In this document: one piece after another, positions 1 to 10,858 of the stretch
How positions within the stretch are numbered: position 1 is the stretch's first letter
Layout: every line of letters begins with the position of its first letter
Translations under genes and position numbers: made by a program
NCBI GenBank assembly: GCA_033398695.1
Contig: CM065819.1
Span: 1,227,501 to 1,291,500, forward strand
Source: Orobanche coerulescens
Taxonomy: Eukaryota; Streptophyta; Magnoliopsida; Lamiales; Orobanchaceae
Length of the DNA stretch: 64,000 nt
Reading direction: 5' to 3'
The notes under the pieces: model-generated
Database searches by the model: none
Seen by the model: only the letters and a program-made list of their open reading frames with translations
Told to the model about the DNA's origin: nothing

Positions 1-1257
1 CACACTGACAGGATGAGAATGGATATGAACGGTACCTGTCGCCACCGTAGCTGCTGGGTCATCGGCCCTCCTCATCTCGTAGATACGCGGCTGGGCAGAG
101 CCGACACTGGAAGCTCCTCCTCCAGCGGGCTGACCCCGACCCCTACCTCGGCCGGCACTCGGTGGAGGCGGCGGAGCAAATGAGCCCTGGTTCACGCTCG
201 GCTCCATAGGTGCTGGGTGAGAAGAACGGGCGCCGCGAAACTGTCTGAGCTTTTCGCAAAAAGAAGCTTTGTGGCCCGACTGGCCACAAGTATGAAAAGT
301 CAAAGGTGGACGAAGACAATCCCGGTTCACGTGGCCTGGCTTGCCACAGTTAAAGCATCTGGGGCCCCGAAAGCTCCCAGAAAAACGAGCCGAACCGCCC
401 GTAGAAATATTTGCAGCCTGAGATTTCTGCTGGCCTCCACTCTTGGGACCAGAAAAATTTCCGACCGACTTCTGCTTCTTGCTCTCACGAGCCAAATCGC
501 TAGCCGTCACCGACATATCATAAGCAAGGGCTCGACTCTGATAATCCTTCAAGGTAGTACAGACGAGCCCAGACATATAGTCCCGAATGGGCAGCTTCAT
601 CCTCCTGGAAAAATGGAAAATTTTGTCGCTTTCTGCGACAACTTGGGTCTTCACATAACCCAACTCCTTGTTAAAGTCGGCAATGGCCTGAGATACGGGG
701 ATATCCCGTGGTTGAGCATCATAGAAAGCATGCACTCGAGCCTATCTGATCGGCCACGGACAATATTCGGTCTCCATCAATTCTTGGAATTCGGCCCACG
801 AAGCAACGTGATCTTTGGGACCAACGGCCTCCCACCAATCTGTAGCATCTCCCGTGAGAAAGTATTGAGCAATAGGGACCCTACGGTCCCTGGGCAATTA
901 GTAGCAAGAAGACTTTGGATATCTCCTTGATCCACCCTTCCCAGCCGATCGGGTCCGAAGCTCCCGAAAACTGAGGAGGATGCATCTTGATGACATCCTG
1001 AAGCCAGCGATCCGCTCCGCCCCGATTAGCATGGGCCTGATCGGGGTTCTGAACCACCTGTGCTATAGCCGCCATCTGGTTAACCATTTGCTGCATGACA
1101 GCCGCAATACCAAGATCGGCGCGCTCCTGAGAAGAAGCATGACTGTGACGGCCGCCATCGCGGCTCTTGAAGAGTGCGACGTGGCTGCCCCACCGGCTGC
1201 CCCACGTCCTCGGCCGCGTCCACGGCCACGACCACGACCATGGTTTCCTCCGACATC
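1..1257 (-). pseudogene. gag: gag and start of protease of element A, frameshifted
   Basis: Minus-strand gag of a Ty3/gypsy element, the structural protein that packages the RNA. The N-terminus (about 1195-1257) is a run of Gly-Arg repeats after a candidate ATG. The conserved gag core lies at about 881-1030 (ADRWLQDVI, then a WxxW-like stretch). Toward the 5' end of the plus strand there are two zinc knuckles (about 235-360). The first is intact C-X2-C-X4-H-X4-C (CFNCGKPGHVNRDC); in the second the first Cys is replaced. Positions 1-60 read as the protease N-terminus. Frame changes near 1090 and near 890 break the ORF, so it is non-functional. The 237-codon plus-strand ORF over the same stretch is its antisense shadow. 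Confidence 0.75.
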
Positions 1258-1518
1258 CATACTGGTGTTAAAAGATAACAGGAGCATATCGAGGATGAGT
1301 AAGGAAAACTACGATGATAAGCAAAAGAGGGAGAATAACCACGGTTCAAGAAACGGAATACAGTATGTGAAAGCAAACAATCGGGTAAGGAAACTTACGA
1401 GCACTGGAAGTACTGAGATGCCGGCAGCGGTGTAACAATGTGCAAAACAAAACACGACTAGACCCAAGTAACCGACAAGCCTAGGTATCCATAAACCTAG
1501 TTCTCTAATACCATTTTC
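1258..1518 (-). other. Leader and primer binding site of element A
   Basis: Untranslated leader between the 5' LTR and gag. Directly inside the LTR, at 1501-1513, the minus strand reads TGGTATTAGAG, a degraded match to the initiator-Met tRNA primer site TGGTATCAGAG used by most plant gypsy and copia elements. The two substitutions are as expected of an old copy. Confidence 0.65.
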
Positions 1519-2080
1519 TGTAACACCCCGAGATATTCGGAATATGTTACAGCGCCGTAGACCCCTACATGGGACCTACCAGGCTACAATAGAAAAACTC
1601 TACTCGACTAACCATCTTGGTTAGCGAGGATACACAATTAAATAATATGACATATAAAGATACGCCCGGAACAACCGGCAAAATAAGCATCAACCAACAA
1701 CGTGACAATTTAAAAGCAATACAATACGGAGTTTGAAACAAAAAGCCTAAGTACTCGCGAGTACAATCTATAAGTTTAAAACTGTGGGAACAACCATATC
1801 GAAATGGACAAAGGAAATAAGTAGACCCAAATGCACATGTCAACGACTCGCCAACATCCTCGCATCGTCCCGGTGCTCGCTCGTCCGGATAATCATAACT
1901 CGAAATCCATAACAAGAATTTCCCCAAAACGGGTCCCCAAAGGGGTTAGCAATTACGCTAGTACAAGTAATCAAGGCAAACCAATCGCTTACACATTTCA
2001 TAGTACATGCACCAATATCATTTCAAAAACCAAAACTAGACATGTCTTTTCCGGAAACGAACAGTCGCAATCAATTTGCC

Positions 2081-2306
2081 TAGGACCGGGACGAAGCCAC
2101 GAATCCCACTCGAGGCCTCTAAGGACCCTCCCGAGCTGGCCACATTCATAAAACAAATCAAGCACCACACGTCACCTAGGACCGGGACGAAGCCACGAAT
2201 CCCACTCGAGGCCTCTAAGGACGCTCCCGAGCTGGCTAGCGAATCAAACTCATGAATCCAGGACGAAGCCATAGATTCCCTCGAGGCCCCGTCGGACCCT
2301 CCCGAG
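2081..2306 (-). repeat. Tandem repeat in R/U5 of LTR A (3 units)
   Basis: Units start near 2081, 2176 and 2254; the first two are almost identical over about 60 bp. Each has the core GAGG...GACGGG or GAGGCCTC and a shared ACGAAGCCA block. A related unit (TCCGACGGG, then GGATTCACGAG) is repeated in LTR X2 at 61150-61505 and in X1 at 39805-39935, so this repeat is an old feature of the LTR lineage. Confidence 0.7.
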
Positions 2307-2910
2307 GTGAGTAAAGCACACACAATATACATTACCATTTCATGTTAAGCATAAAGGTTTCCAAGAATTACTTGCCTTGAATTATTGACGACGCGAAGAA
2401 CGGAAAGGAAAGTCACCGACGAACGCTAGGAACCAATGAAACCGACCCTAACGATTCGAAGAATATAATCACAACCATTTCTAAATGAATACGGAGTTGG
2501 AATACACCCGAAAACCCGCCTACGATTCATGTATATTCGTATATATACATTAACGAGGGCGGACCACAACCAAACCCTCTCGATTCCGTAAAAATCACGA
2601 AATATACCATGAATCCGTAGGGAAACTAAGAATACCAACAAGATTAATCATATTCATCATGAATCCATCAACAAAACGGAACGGATCGGAAGAAAATCCC
2701 AAAACCCCCAAATTATCCAAAAGTAGGGTTCTAAGAGATTACCTTGGATTTAGGATGAGAAACACAAGTGGATGATGTTAATCTACACTAAGAATTCCAG
2801 CAAAAGAATCTCTGAAGTGATTGGAAGAAGAAAATCGCCTCAAATCGCCTCTGGAGTCGCTCGGCCGCGGAAGAAGGAGAGAAATGAGAAATTGTGTTTA
2901 TCTCGGTCAA

Positions 2911-2935
2911 CTCCCTGGTTTATATAGCCAGGGAG
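2911..2935 (-). promoter_or_regulatory. TATA box in the loop of an inverted repeat, LTR A promoter
   Basis: The 8-bp arms CTCCCTGG (2911-2918) and CCAGGGAG (2928-2935) are perfect complements and flank the loop containing TATATAA on the minus strand. It lies immediately downstream of the palindrome array, where a pol II promoter of the element is expected. Confidence 0.6.
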
Positions 2936-2938
2936 TGT

Positions 2939-3510
2939 TAGCGTGCGCTAATCCTCAAGGTTAGCGTGCGCTAACGGGAAAAAATTACAGGCCAAAATAG
3001 TTAGCGTCGATCCGGTAGCGACTTTTGGCCGTTAGCGTGCGCTACTCGAAACGTAGCGTGCGCTAATAACCTCTCGGTAGCGCGCGCTATAGACCAATAG
3101 CGTGCGCTACCTGGACATTAGTCGAGTCCAGTGGCAAACTGCCCAGAACCCACCTGATACGTTAGCGTGCGCTACCATACAAGCGTAGCGTGCGCTAACT
3201 GATCCGTTAGCGTGCGCTACCATACAAGCGTAGCGTGCGCTAACTGGCACCTGACCGGGTTCAGTAGTAAACTGTCCAATACTGGACACTCACGCTAGCG
3301 CACGCTACCGGGCATCATCAGCGTGCGCTAGTCTCTCGACATTAGCGTGTGCTAGCATATGTAGCGTACGCTAATACGCTAGTCCAGAAGGCTGGAAAAA
3401 CAGCACTGCCACTCCCAGGGCTACTCGCTAGCGCGCGCTACGAAACAAACGTAGCGTGCGCTACTAAGGGTCCCCTAGCGCGCGCTATGCATAAAAAATA
3501 GCGTGCGCTA
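2939..3510. repeat. Array of about 18 TAGCGTGCGCTA palindromes in U3 of LTR A
   Basis: About 18 copies of TAGCGYRCGCTA, for example at 2939, 2962, 3032, 3054, 3078, 3098, 3163, 3186, 3208, 3231, 3361, 3451 and 3498. Neighbouring copies are often 20-24 bp apart start to start. The arms TAGCG/CGCTA are conserved while the central two bases vary (TG, CA, CG, TA). It sits directly upstream of the TATA box. See the findings. Confidence 0.9.
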
Positions 3511-3754
3511 GGTATGAAATATGAACGGTTCAAAACACCGGAAGGCGAACGAAACATCCAACGGAACATCTCAACGGGCATCATAACATAGAATGGACCC
3601 ACGGCAACCCCGAAACGGCGGTCCCGCTCACAATAACGGGGATAAAATCCATAGATAATAGAAAAGATACACTGAAAGATACACGAGGGTCACTACTATC
3701 GGGAAATACGCCGAAAAATAAAAATACAAGGGGAAGAAAAATGCGGATATTACA

Positions 3755-5296
3755 GTTGACACGCGTCGGACCACGTGTATTTCTTATCCTTTCGCAAAAG
3801 GTTCGTCATTGGTTGAGCGATTTAGAAAATCCTTCTACAAACCGCCGATAATAACCGGCTAATCCGAGAAAGCTTCGGATTTCCTTAACATTCTTCGGAG
3901 GTAACCAATCTTGGATAGCCTCCATCTTCTGAGGATCAACACGCACTCCATCTGATGAAATTACATGCCCAAGAAAAGTCACTTCGGACATCCAGAACTC
4001 ACACTTGGAAAACTTTCCATAAAGTTGCTCTCGTCTTAACACGTCGAGAACTTGATGAAGATGAACCTCGTGTTCCTCTCGGTCACGAGAATAAATCAAA
4101 ATGTCATCGATGAAGACAACAACAAACTGATCCAAAAAGTCGATGAAAACACGATTCATTAACTCCATGAATACCGCATGTGCATTAGTTAGCCCGAACG
4201 GCATAACTACGAACTCATAATGACCATAGCGTGTATGAAACGTTGTCCTTGCGATATCCGACTCTCGAATTCGCAACTGATGATATCCAGATCATATGTA
4301 GATCTTGGAAAATATTGAAGCTCCCTGAAGTTGATCTAAGAGATCATCAATACGGGGTAAGGGATACTTATTCTTGATTGTCACCCTGTTCAACTCCCGA
4401 TAATCAATACACAAGCGAAATGAACCATCCTTCTTCTTGACAAACAACACTGGTGCTCCCCACGAGGACGCACTCGGTCGGATATAACCTTTCTCGAACA
4501 ATTCCTCAAGTTGATTCTTCAACTCCTGCATTTCGGACGGGGCCATCCGGTACGGTGCCTTCGATATTGGAGATGTACCAGGCTCCAATTCAATCGTGAA
4601 TTCCACATCTCTCTGTGGAGGCAAACCAGGTAACTCGTCTGGAAATACGTCGGCATATTCTCTCACTACCGGAATATCCGCTAACATTATTGACGATTTC
4701 TCGATTTTAGGCATATAGCACCAATAACCAATACACCCCTGATTGAGTAATCTCACTGCTTTCATCAAATTAATAACTCTTCCAGAACAGTTGGGATTAC
4801 CTCCCTGAAACACACATTCGACCCCATCGTCTGAAATGATAGTGACCATATGCTTACGGACACTAATGATGGCATCATGACGATCCATACAATCAATACC
4901 CAATATGACATTGTCTCTCGGCAAATCTTCTACGATTAGGTCTGCTGTCCATACACGACCATGAAGCTGAATCGGACAATTCTGAATCTCACGATTACCG
5001 ATAATTCGCCTACCATCAGGTAGACCAATGACATAAGGCTCACAACTAGTAGCACTACCCAGACGTAGTCTACTCAAACATGACTCGGAAATGAATGAAT
5101 GCAATGCACCAGTATCAAAAAGGGTACACACAGGTTGAGATAGAATATCGAGTGTACCTGAGATCATCCGGGCCTCTGGATCGTCGGTCTTCTTCATCTC
5201 ATAAATCCGGGGCTTGCTAGTCCCGGCACAGGATGCTCGTGTCTGCTGGCTATAGGCTCCACCTTTATTGGCTCTTGTCGTATTGAACGACGCATA
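3755..5296 (-). pseudogene. pol: pol (protease, reverse transcriptase, start of RNase H) of element B
   Basis: Same reading frame as gag. Aspartic protease motif [10 protein letters not shown] at about 5115. Reverse transcriptase follows, with [17 protein letters not shown] near 4440 and the catalytic FIDDIL near 4100. Three stops break the frame: a TAG at the gag/pro boundary (5297), a TGA near 4292 where other copies have arginine, and a frameshift near 3815 just before the A insertion. All three nonsense codons in the B gag-pol frame look like C-to-T changes. Function in family: reverse transcription of the element RNA in virus-like particles. Confidence 0.85.
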
Positions 5297-6499
5297 CTAA
5301 GTGGCCTGATTTTGAACAGCTGACTGTTTTGGGGCCTGAGATGACGCCGGAGTAGGTTTGGAGTCCCTACGGCAAAAACGAGCCTTATGCCCAGCAATCC
5401 CACAGTTATGACACGTGACAGACTGTCTCGGACACTTGGTGCTGACATGACCAAGATCCCCACAGTTAAAACAGGTGATGGCCGAACTGGCCGCTCTTGA
5501 TTGAGATTCCACGGGTTTAGGCGTCACACGATGTTGCTCAGAAAAAGTAGAGCCCGCACGAGGTTTCTTGAAAGTGGCCTGACTGCCGTCAGACTGATTA
5601 CGGTTCTTGGACTTCTTGCTAGCAGATGAAGGTTGCTGCTTAGCAATCTCCTTAGCAGTAAGCTCATAGGTAAGAGCTTTCTCAATGAGTTCGGCCAACG
5701 TGGTGCAATTATGATTAAGCAACTGCATCCGCATACGGGGTTTCAGCCTCTTGCTGAAATACTTAATCTTATCCGCCTCGGAATGAATGATAGATGAGGC
5801 GAACGGAAGAAGTTCCTGAAATTTCTCAGCAATGGTGAGAACATCCTCGTCTGCTGAGGGGTCGGGAGTGAGTAATTCTGACAGCTTGGCCTCTCTGAGT
5901 GGGGCCGGATAATACCTCTCCATCATAAGAGTCTTGAATTGATCCCAAGTACATGATCCGTCGGTGGGCTTCAACGATAACCACCAAGAATGAGAGCTCT
6001 TACCCAGGTAGTAAGCCGCAACTGAAACTTTGTGTCCTTCGGGACACTCTACCATAGCAAATAACTTCTCGAAATGTTCGAGCCAATGAACAATGTCCGC
6101 CGGCTCAGATGAGCCTTCAAAATTAGGTGGCCTTTGGCGAGAGATGTTGCCGATGATACTGCTCACATTGCTCTCTTGCCTCTGAGGTGGCGGCGGAGGA
6201 GCCTGTTGATTTTAATTAGCTGAGTTATGCATCGTCTCCATCAATTGTGCCATCTGAGTCATTTGGGCCATCATGCCCTGCATAAAAGCGAGTGGGTCAA
6301 CCCGAACACCTTCTGATTGAGCTGTGCCCCGGGTACGACTCCCCGATAGTGAATGATCACGTCCAGGTGAATGAGTGGCAGCATCACTGCTCGATGAATT
6401 AGCATTATTCCTTGCATTCGCACGTGTATTCACACGAGCTCTCGGGATTCGGCCCGCACCACGGCCTCGTCCTCCGCGTCCTCTTCTTGCTCTCTCCAT
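5297..6499 (-). pseudogene. gag: gag of element B with one in-frame stop
   Basis: The start ATG at 6499 gives a Gly-Arg rich N-terminus (MERARRGRGG). A single TAA near 6212 interrupts the frame, which resumes unchanged with the retrotransposon gag core (ADIVHWLEHFEKLF, about 6070). Near the C-terminus are two intact zinc knuckles, CFNCGDLGHVSTKC and CHNCGIAGHKARFC (about 5350-5470), the RNA-binding part of nucleocapsid. About 400 codons, normal for this lineage. The protein ends at a TAG in frame with protease; in this lineage gag and pol are normally one ORF. Confidence 0.85.
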
Positions 6500-6993
6500 A
6501 CTGAAGTAGGAAAGTCACATGATGATTATATTCCCCGCATGAATATCACGTTATGATTATGTCATGGGATGATGAAAATGAGCATACACGCTCTAACACA
6601 GTGATTACATGAATGATTAACTGAGACGACATGATTATCTGATGAAATTCTTGAAATGATTATCTTGAACAAGTTAACAAGATTAATGATATGATCTTCC
6701 AGATCAACAATTGAGTAATGAAATGAATTGAGTGATTAATGAGTTAACATGACCGTCCTGGTCAAAATGAAAATGATGATTGAGGATTGTTAACTGATGA
6801 ATTATGAATGAATGATTATTGCCAGAAATTATACCATGTCCTTAGAAATCTTACAGTTCTTGGTCTGATTGGCTCGGCATTTGCACAGGTCACACGTGAC
6901 GCGAAAGTGCAATGATACTAGTCCGATGACGATGATTTCAAATGAGACATGACTCGGAAGGTAGTATTCAAAACCACGCTCCGATACCAACTC
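6500..6993 (-). other. Leader and tRNA-Met primer site of element B
   Basis: AT-rich untranslated leader with many GATGA/ATGA repeats. At 6975-6989 the minus strand reads TGGTATCGGAGCG, the usual primer site of these elements, four bases inside the LTR end at 6994. Confidence 0.75.
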
Positions 6994-9304
6994 TGTAACA
7001 CCCCAAACTAGACGGATATTACAGTGCCGTGGACCCCCGACTGGGACCCACCAGGCGAAAGCAAACTGATGAATTAAATAATATAATTGTAGTACCGAAC
7101 CGCATTATATTACCAAATACTCCGATGACGAGCTTAAGTACAATACACCAGGACAATACAGAATACAAGTATATTTTATATGAAGATAAAATACACCACC
7201 CTGAATAAATAAACATCTCAACCGGAATTTGCAGCGGAAATACAAATGAAGAGAAATAAGGATGACTGAAATGACTGAAATGACTGAAATAACCGGAATG
7301 ACTGGGGCCCCCTACTAGTATCACTGGGACTCCTCGCCGTCAACATGCTCTTCCCGTGCCTTTGCCTTGTCGTGACCTGAAAACAAAATCCCCCAACGGG
7401 GTCAGTTACACAGAACAACAATCCTCAAGGGTTGAAAATACACAATCATGATATATCTGAAGTTATGAAATATCCTTAGTTATGAATTACGCTGAAGAGG
7501 AGTATCATAGTACGCCCGTAGTATTCTGTGCAAGTGTACAAGATGGATGATCGGACACACCCGTCCTTGTACCTAATTAGTCTCATGGAGGTAATCATTA
7601 CCGTGTGCACGAATAATAATTCAACAATATCAAGAATGACTCACCGAGATGAAAATAATAGTCAAGTGATTGATAGCTCAATGAAATGATTGGAACTGTC
7701 GTTCCTCGTGAATGAAATGCGTAATCGACAATTACAAGTCTCAATACGGTTAATTTAATGATGAATGAGTTATGATTATGAATGAACAACAACAAAAGGA
7801 ATGAATATCCTTTTAACCGAGTAAGAATTAACTTACACAACACCGGTGACAATTATCCTTCCACGAACAACGTCCTAATTGAGATATCGGTCGCTCGAAC
7901 AACCTTGAATAACATAATCACCAACAATCCGTTCAACATACGAATCAAACATGAATATAACGAACTCAAAACGTCGATACGACTAAACCAAGTTCATTGG
8001 GGCATTATATCGAACACTTTGTGGCCAAACTTCGATTGTTTACAACCAAACTTCAATAATACCAACATAAAACCCCAAGAAGTGTTTCAAACCAACAAAA
8101 CATCTTCAATACGATCAATAATCCAATATGAATATTCAAATTCGTGATTACAACAACGATTAATCGAAAACCCCCAAATCCAACTCAATACTCAAAGTGT
8201 TCTTAAATAATCCTTCAATAATCCAATGAATAATCAAACATATCCATAATCATGCGTATATCACTTCATACAACATGATCTTAACATCCAAAACATCATA
8301 TTTCAATACAAAATCGAAATCTAAGATGTTGAAGAAATTACATCTTGAAGATCCAAGCACTTTGATCCGAAGAACACGCGTTAGATCGACTATCCAGGCT
8401 TCACGATCGAAAGGAGATGAAGAAAATTAAACACTCAAGTGATAGATGATGAAAATTCTCTCCCTCAAGCCTTCTCTCTCGGACCAAGGTGAAGAAGTGA
8501 TGAAAAAATGAGTTGAATCGCACAAAAAATCGCAATTATAGTGCTAACTGCACTGTGTGCCGCGGCCTGGCCAAAGTGTGCCGCGGCACAGGGCCAAAAC
8601 TGCCCCCAGTGATCGGCAGCGTGCCGCGGCCCGGACGAGTGTGCCGCGGCAGTGACTCGGCAGTGTGCCGCGGCCTTGTCGGCATGATCCGCGGCCCACG
8701 GTACAGACGAGTTGGCCGATAAGTTGCAACATGAGTGTGCCGCGTCCCGGACGAGTGTGCCGCGGCAGTGACTCGGCAGTGTGCCACGGCCCTGCCGGCA
8801 TGAGCCGCGGCCCACGGTACAGGCTGCTCGGCAAAAAACTGGGAAATGTGTGTGTGCCGCAGCGCACACTCCTTGTGCCGCGACCCACACCCCCCTTGGG
8901 TCCTAAAATGATGAAAAATGATCCGGGAAGAGAAAAAAAGCAATAGGAATCAATATTTGGGAAACAATAACACGAAATGGAAGTACAGAAACCCCAAAAC
9001 GGTGGTTCCAAACAATGATTACAAGGGTTCGCCCAACAAAACACAATTGAACAATGGGGAGATTAGAAATGACATGAACTCCAACGTCAACATCGGCTAC
9101 TGAATCAATTACAACAACCAAGATAATACTCTTGTCTCGTTTCCCGAGTAAGGTTGAAACAATGAACAATATTGATACACATCTCGAAGCTATTCCAAAC
9201 GGTGAACACGGATGAATGATTATTATCAAGTGAAAAATTACATAGTGATAATTACCGAATGAAGTTACTGAATGATAATGACTGAATTCCAACCGGGTAT
9301 TATA
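6994..9304 (-). repeat. 5' LTR of element B (2311 bp)
   Basis: Runs between TGTAACACC (6994) and the decayed terminus at 9304. It includes the GCCGCGGC array (8557-8890), which lies upstream of the transcribed part on the minus strand, and a TGACTGAAA triplicate near 7265-7290. No ORF here looks coding. Confidence 0.8.
8557..8890. repeat. GTGCCGCGGC palindrome array in LTR B
   Basis: About 13 copies of (G)TGCCGCGGC(C/A). Start-to-start distances include 21 (8559 to 8580), 20, 24 and 21. A block of about 116 bp is duplicated in tandem (starting near 8621 and near 8737). Decayed copies differ by CpG-type changes (CCACGG, CCGCGT, CCGCAG). The same motif is used by the unrelated Athila-type elements D and F. 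Confidence 0.9.
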
Positions 9305-9486
9305 GTATTAATATTCTCCTTTTGGATATTTGTGTTTTCGGTATTGAACCAGAACTGTCGTAATATATTCTCAGTGATTTCATAATTTGGTATCTGTCAT
9401 TGTATTTTCATTTATTTAGCCTTGTAAATTCTTATGTAAAGGATTTACGACACTATAATATTCCTGAATATATCGGGGGTGTTACA
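9305..9486 (+). repeat. 5' LTR remnant of element C (U5 end)
   Basis: Collinear with 15761-15942 of the 3' LTR, ending TATCGGGGGTGTTACA in both. The match begins exactly where LTR B ends, which places B's insertion inside this LTR. Confidence 0.9.
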
Positions 9487-9491
9487 GAATA

Positions 9492-9503
9492 TGGTATCGG
9501 AGC
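9492..9503 (+). other. Primer binding site of element C
   Basis: TGGTATCGGAGC five bases after the 5' LTR; one change from the initiator tRNA-Met complement TGGTATCAGAGC. Confidence 0.8.
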
Positions 9504-9721
9504 TAAGATTATGGATATCTTGGCCATTGGGTTAAAATAGGGGTCGTATACGTCTTTTGAGATAACCAGCCGTGAATAACATCACTGTACTGCCTACGTC
9601 TTCGTGCGAACGGTGGTTGTAAGTTCCTAAACTCTATCTCGTTCTTTACATGTTGTATCTCTTTATACTTGAACATTAGAACGATATTGTTTCCTATATA
9701 TTGAGTATTTATGCTTTCAGT

Positions 9722-10858
9722 ATGTTGAGAGGTGGACGTGGACGTGGTCGCGGACGTGGACGAAGGAATGCCGAAAGAGAAGCTTCGCCTTCTAATTAGG
9801 CCAGCCACAGCTCAGGCGAGCCACAGAGATCTATTAATAATGAACCGAAACCTGTTGTGCCCGAAATCCTTTGTCAGGTGGTGAACCAGATGACTCAGTT
9901 CGCCCAGTTCGTGGACCGAATGCAGGTGGCGGTGGGATTACAGTAGGGAGATAGACAGCAAGGGATCCCAGACATGGGAAATCGAGCTGACCGATGGCTG
10001 CAAGAGGTGGCGAAGATGCAACCAACCAAATTCGACGGATTTTCTGAGACTCCCACATGGGACCATTGGTTGAAGGAATTGGAGAAAATTTTTGCCGGAA
10101 TTAATTGCCCAGGCGACCGGAAAGCCTCTATTGCTCAGTACTTTCTGATAGGGGAAGCATCCGAGTGGTGGGAAGCCATCCAGCCTGCATATCATGATAC
10201 TGACTGGACAGAATTTAAATTGATGATGGAAGCTCAGTACTGCCCCTCGTCCTGTGAGGGAAGCCAAAGTTTGGGAGTTTTTCTCCGCTCAGCCGTCAGA
10301 CGAACCTATATCCCAGATAATTAAGACGTTTAACCAACAGTTGGCATTCGTTCGATATCTAGTCAGAACAGATGCAGAAATGATGATCCATTTTGATATG
10401 ATAATGAAACTAGAAATCCAGAGGTACATTTCCGGTTTTGAATGTACCACTCTCCGTCAATACCAGGATAAGGTGTTGGCGTATGAGATCAAGGAAGCAG
10501 CAATGGAGAAGTTTGCAGAATCCAAGAAGTAGAAAGTCTCTGGTAGTTTCACAGAGCACAAGAGCAGTGGGCCCCGCAAGGCCCAGTCATCCTTTCACCC
10601 TTTCAAGAAACCTCCGCACCCATCTAAGAGCGGAAAGAATTTCAGAACAATGTCAGCCACGACGGACACAGCTAGGAGGTGCTTTAACTGTGGTCGCCCA
10701 GGCCACCTTTGGCATGATTTCCAGTTACATGTTTTGATTGCGGACAGGAAGGGCACCGTGCGAAGTTTTGCAAGGATGCCACCAAGTTCAATGGAACCCG
10801 TACATCACAGTCAGTTCGGAAGGAAGCTAGTATCCAACAGAGGCAGCAAAGTGTTCAG
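9722..10858 (+). pseudogene. gag: gag of element C, multiply broken
   Basis: ATG at 9722 opens a Gly-Arg repeat (MLRGGRGRGRG). In-frame stops occur near 9799 and 9945. The core NRADRWLQEVAKMQPTKFDG is at about 9978. A frameshift near 10245 moves the rest (EAKVWEFF...) to another frame, with a further stop near 10530. First zinc knuckle (about 10679) [14 protein letters not shown] has lost its last Cys; the second (about 10735) keeps C-X2-C-X4-H-X4-C but is shifted by one frame. The RNA-packaging function is therefore lost. Confidence 0.85.

Larger units (their letters stand above)
1..3754 (-). mobile_element. Element A: Ty3/gypsy LTR retrotransposon, left-truncated by the window edge
   Basis: On the minus strand this reads 5' LTR (3754 to 1519), primer binding site, leader, gag and the first codons of the protease, then leaves the window. 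The LTR starts TGTAATATCC and ends GGTGTTACA, the 7-bp inverted termini shared by all chromovirus-like LTRs here. It is inserted in the RNase H region of element B, whose coding sequence resumes at 3755. The bases next to the insertion (3755-3759, GTTGA) should be one copy of the target duplication; the other copy lies off the left edge. It is the youngest layer of the left-hand nest. Confidence 0.85.
1519..3754 (-). repeat. 5' LTR of element A (2236 bp)
   Basis: The boundaries are the terminal TGTTACA at 1519 and TGTAATA at 3754 (minus-strand sense). In order on the minus strand it holds: U3 start, a dense palindrome array (3510-2939), a TATA box inside an inverted repeat (2935-2911), a transcribed leader, a three-unit tandem repeat (2306-2081), then U5. 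It contains no ORF with coding character. Confidence 0.85.
3755..9304 (-). mobile_element. Element B: Ty3/gypsy chromovirus-type retrotransposon, cut by A
   Basis: Minus strand: 5' LTR (9304-6994), tRNA-Met primer site, leader, gag (6499-5297), protease and reverse transcriptase (to about 3806), then the start of RNase H, interrupted at 3755 by A. The rest of pol and the 3' LTR lie left of the window. B is inserted in the 5' LTR of C: base 9305 onward is C's LTR, and the bases GTATT (9305-9309) should be one copy of B's target duplication. The first LTR base pair has decayed (TATAATACCC instead of TGTAATACCC). Confidence 0.85.

Noticed and set aside
217..930. 237-codon plus-strand ORF
   Set aside because: It is the antisense of element A's gag; the minus strand carries the zinc knuckle and gag core.
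2939..3510. Regularly spaced near-identical palindromes resembling a CRISPR array
   Set aside because: The repeats are 12 bp and degenerate, spacers are about 10 bp, there are no cas genes, and the array sits inside an LTR of a plant retrotransposon.
7782..8147. 121-codon Asn-rich plus-strand ORF
   Set aside because: AT-rich LTR sequence of B; composition only, no domain or start context.
8465..9044. Several 130-166 codon minus-strand ORFs in LTR B
   Set aside because: They translate the palindrome array (repeated CRGT/AAAH words) and have no coding character.
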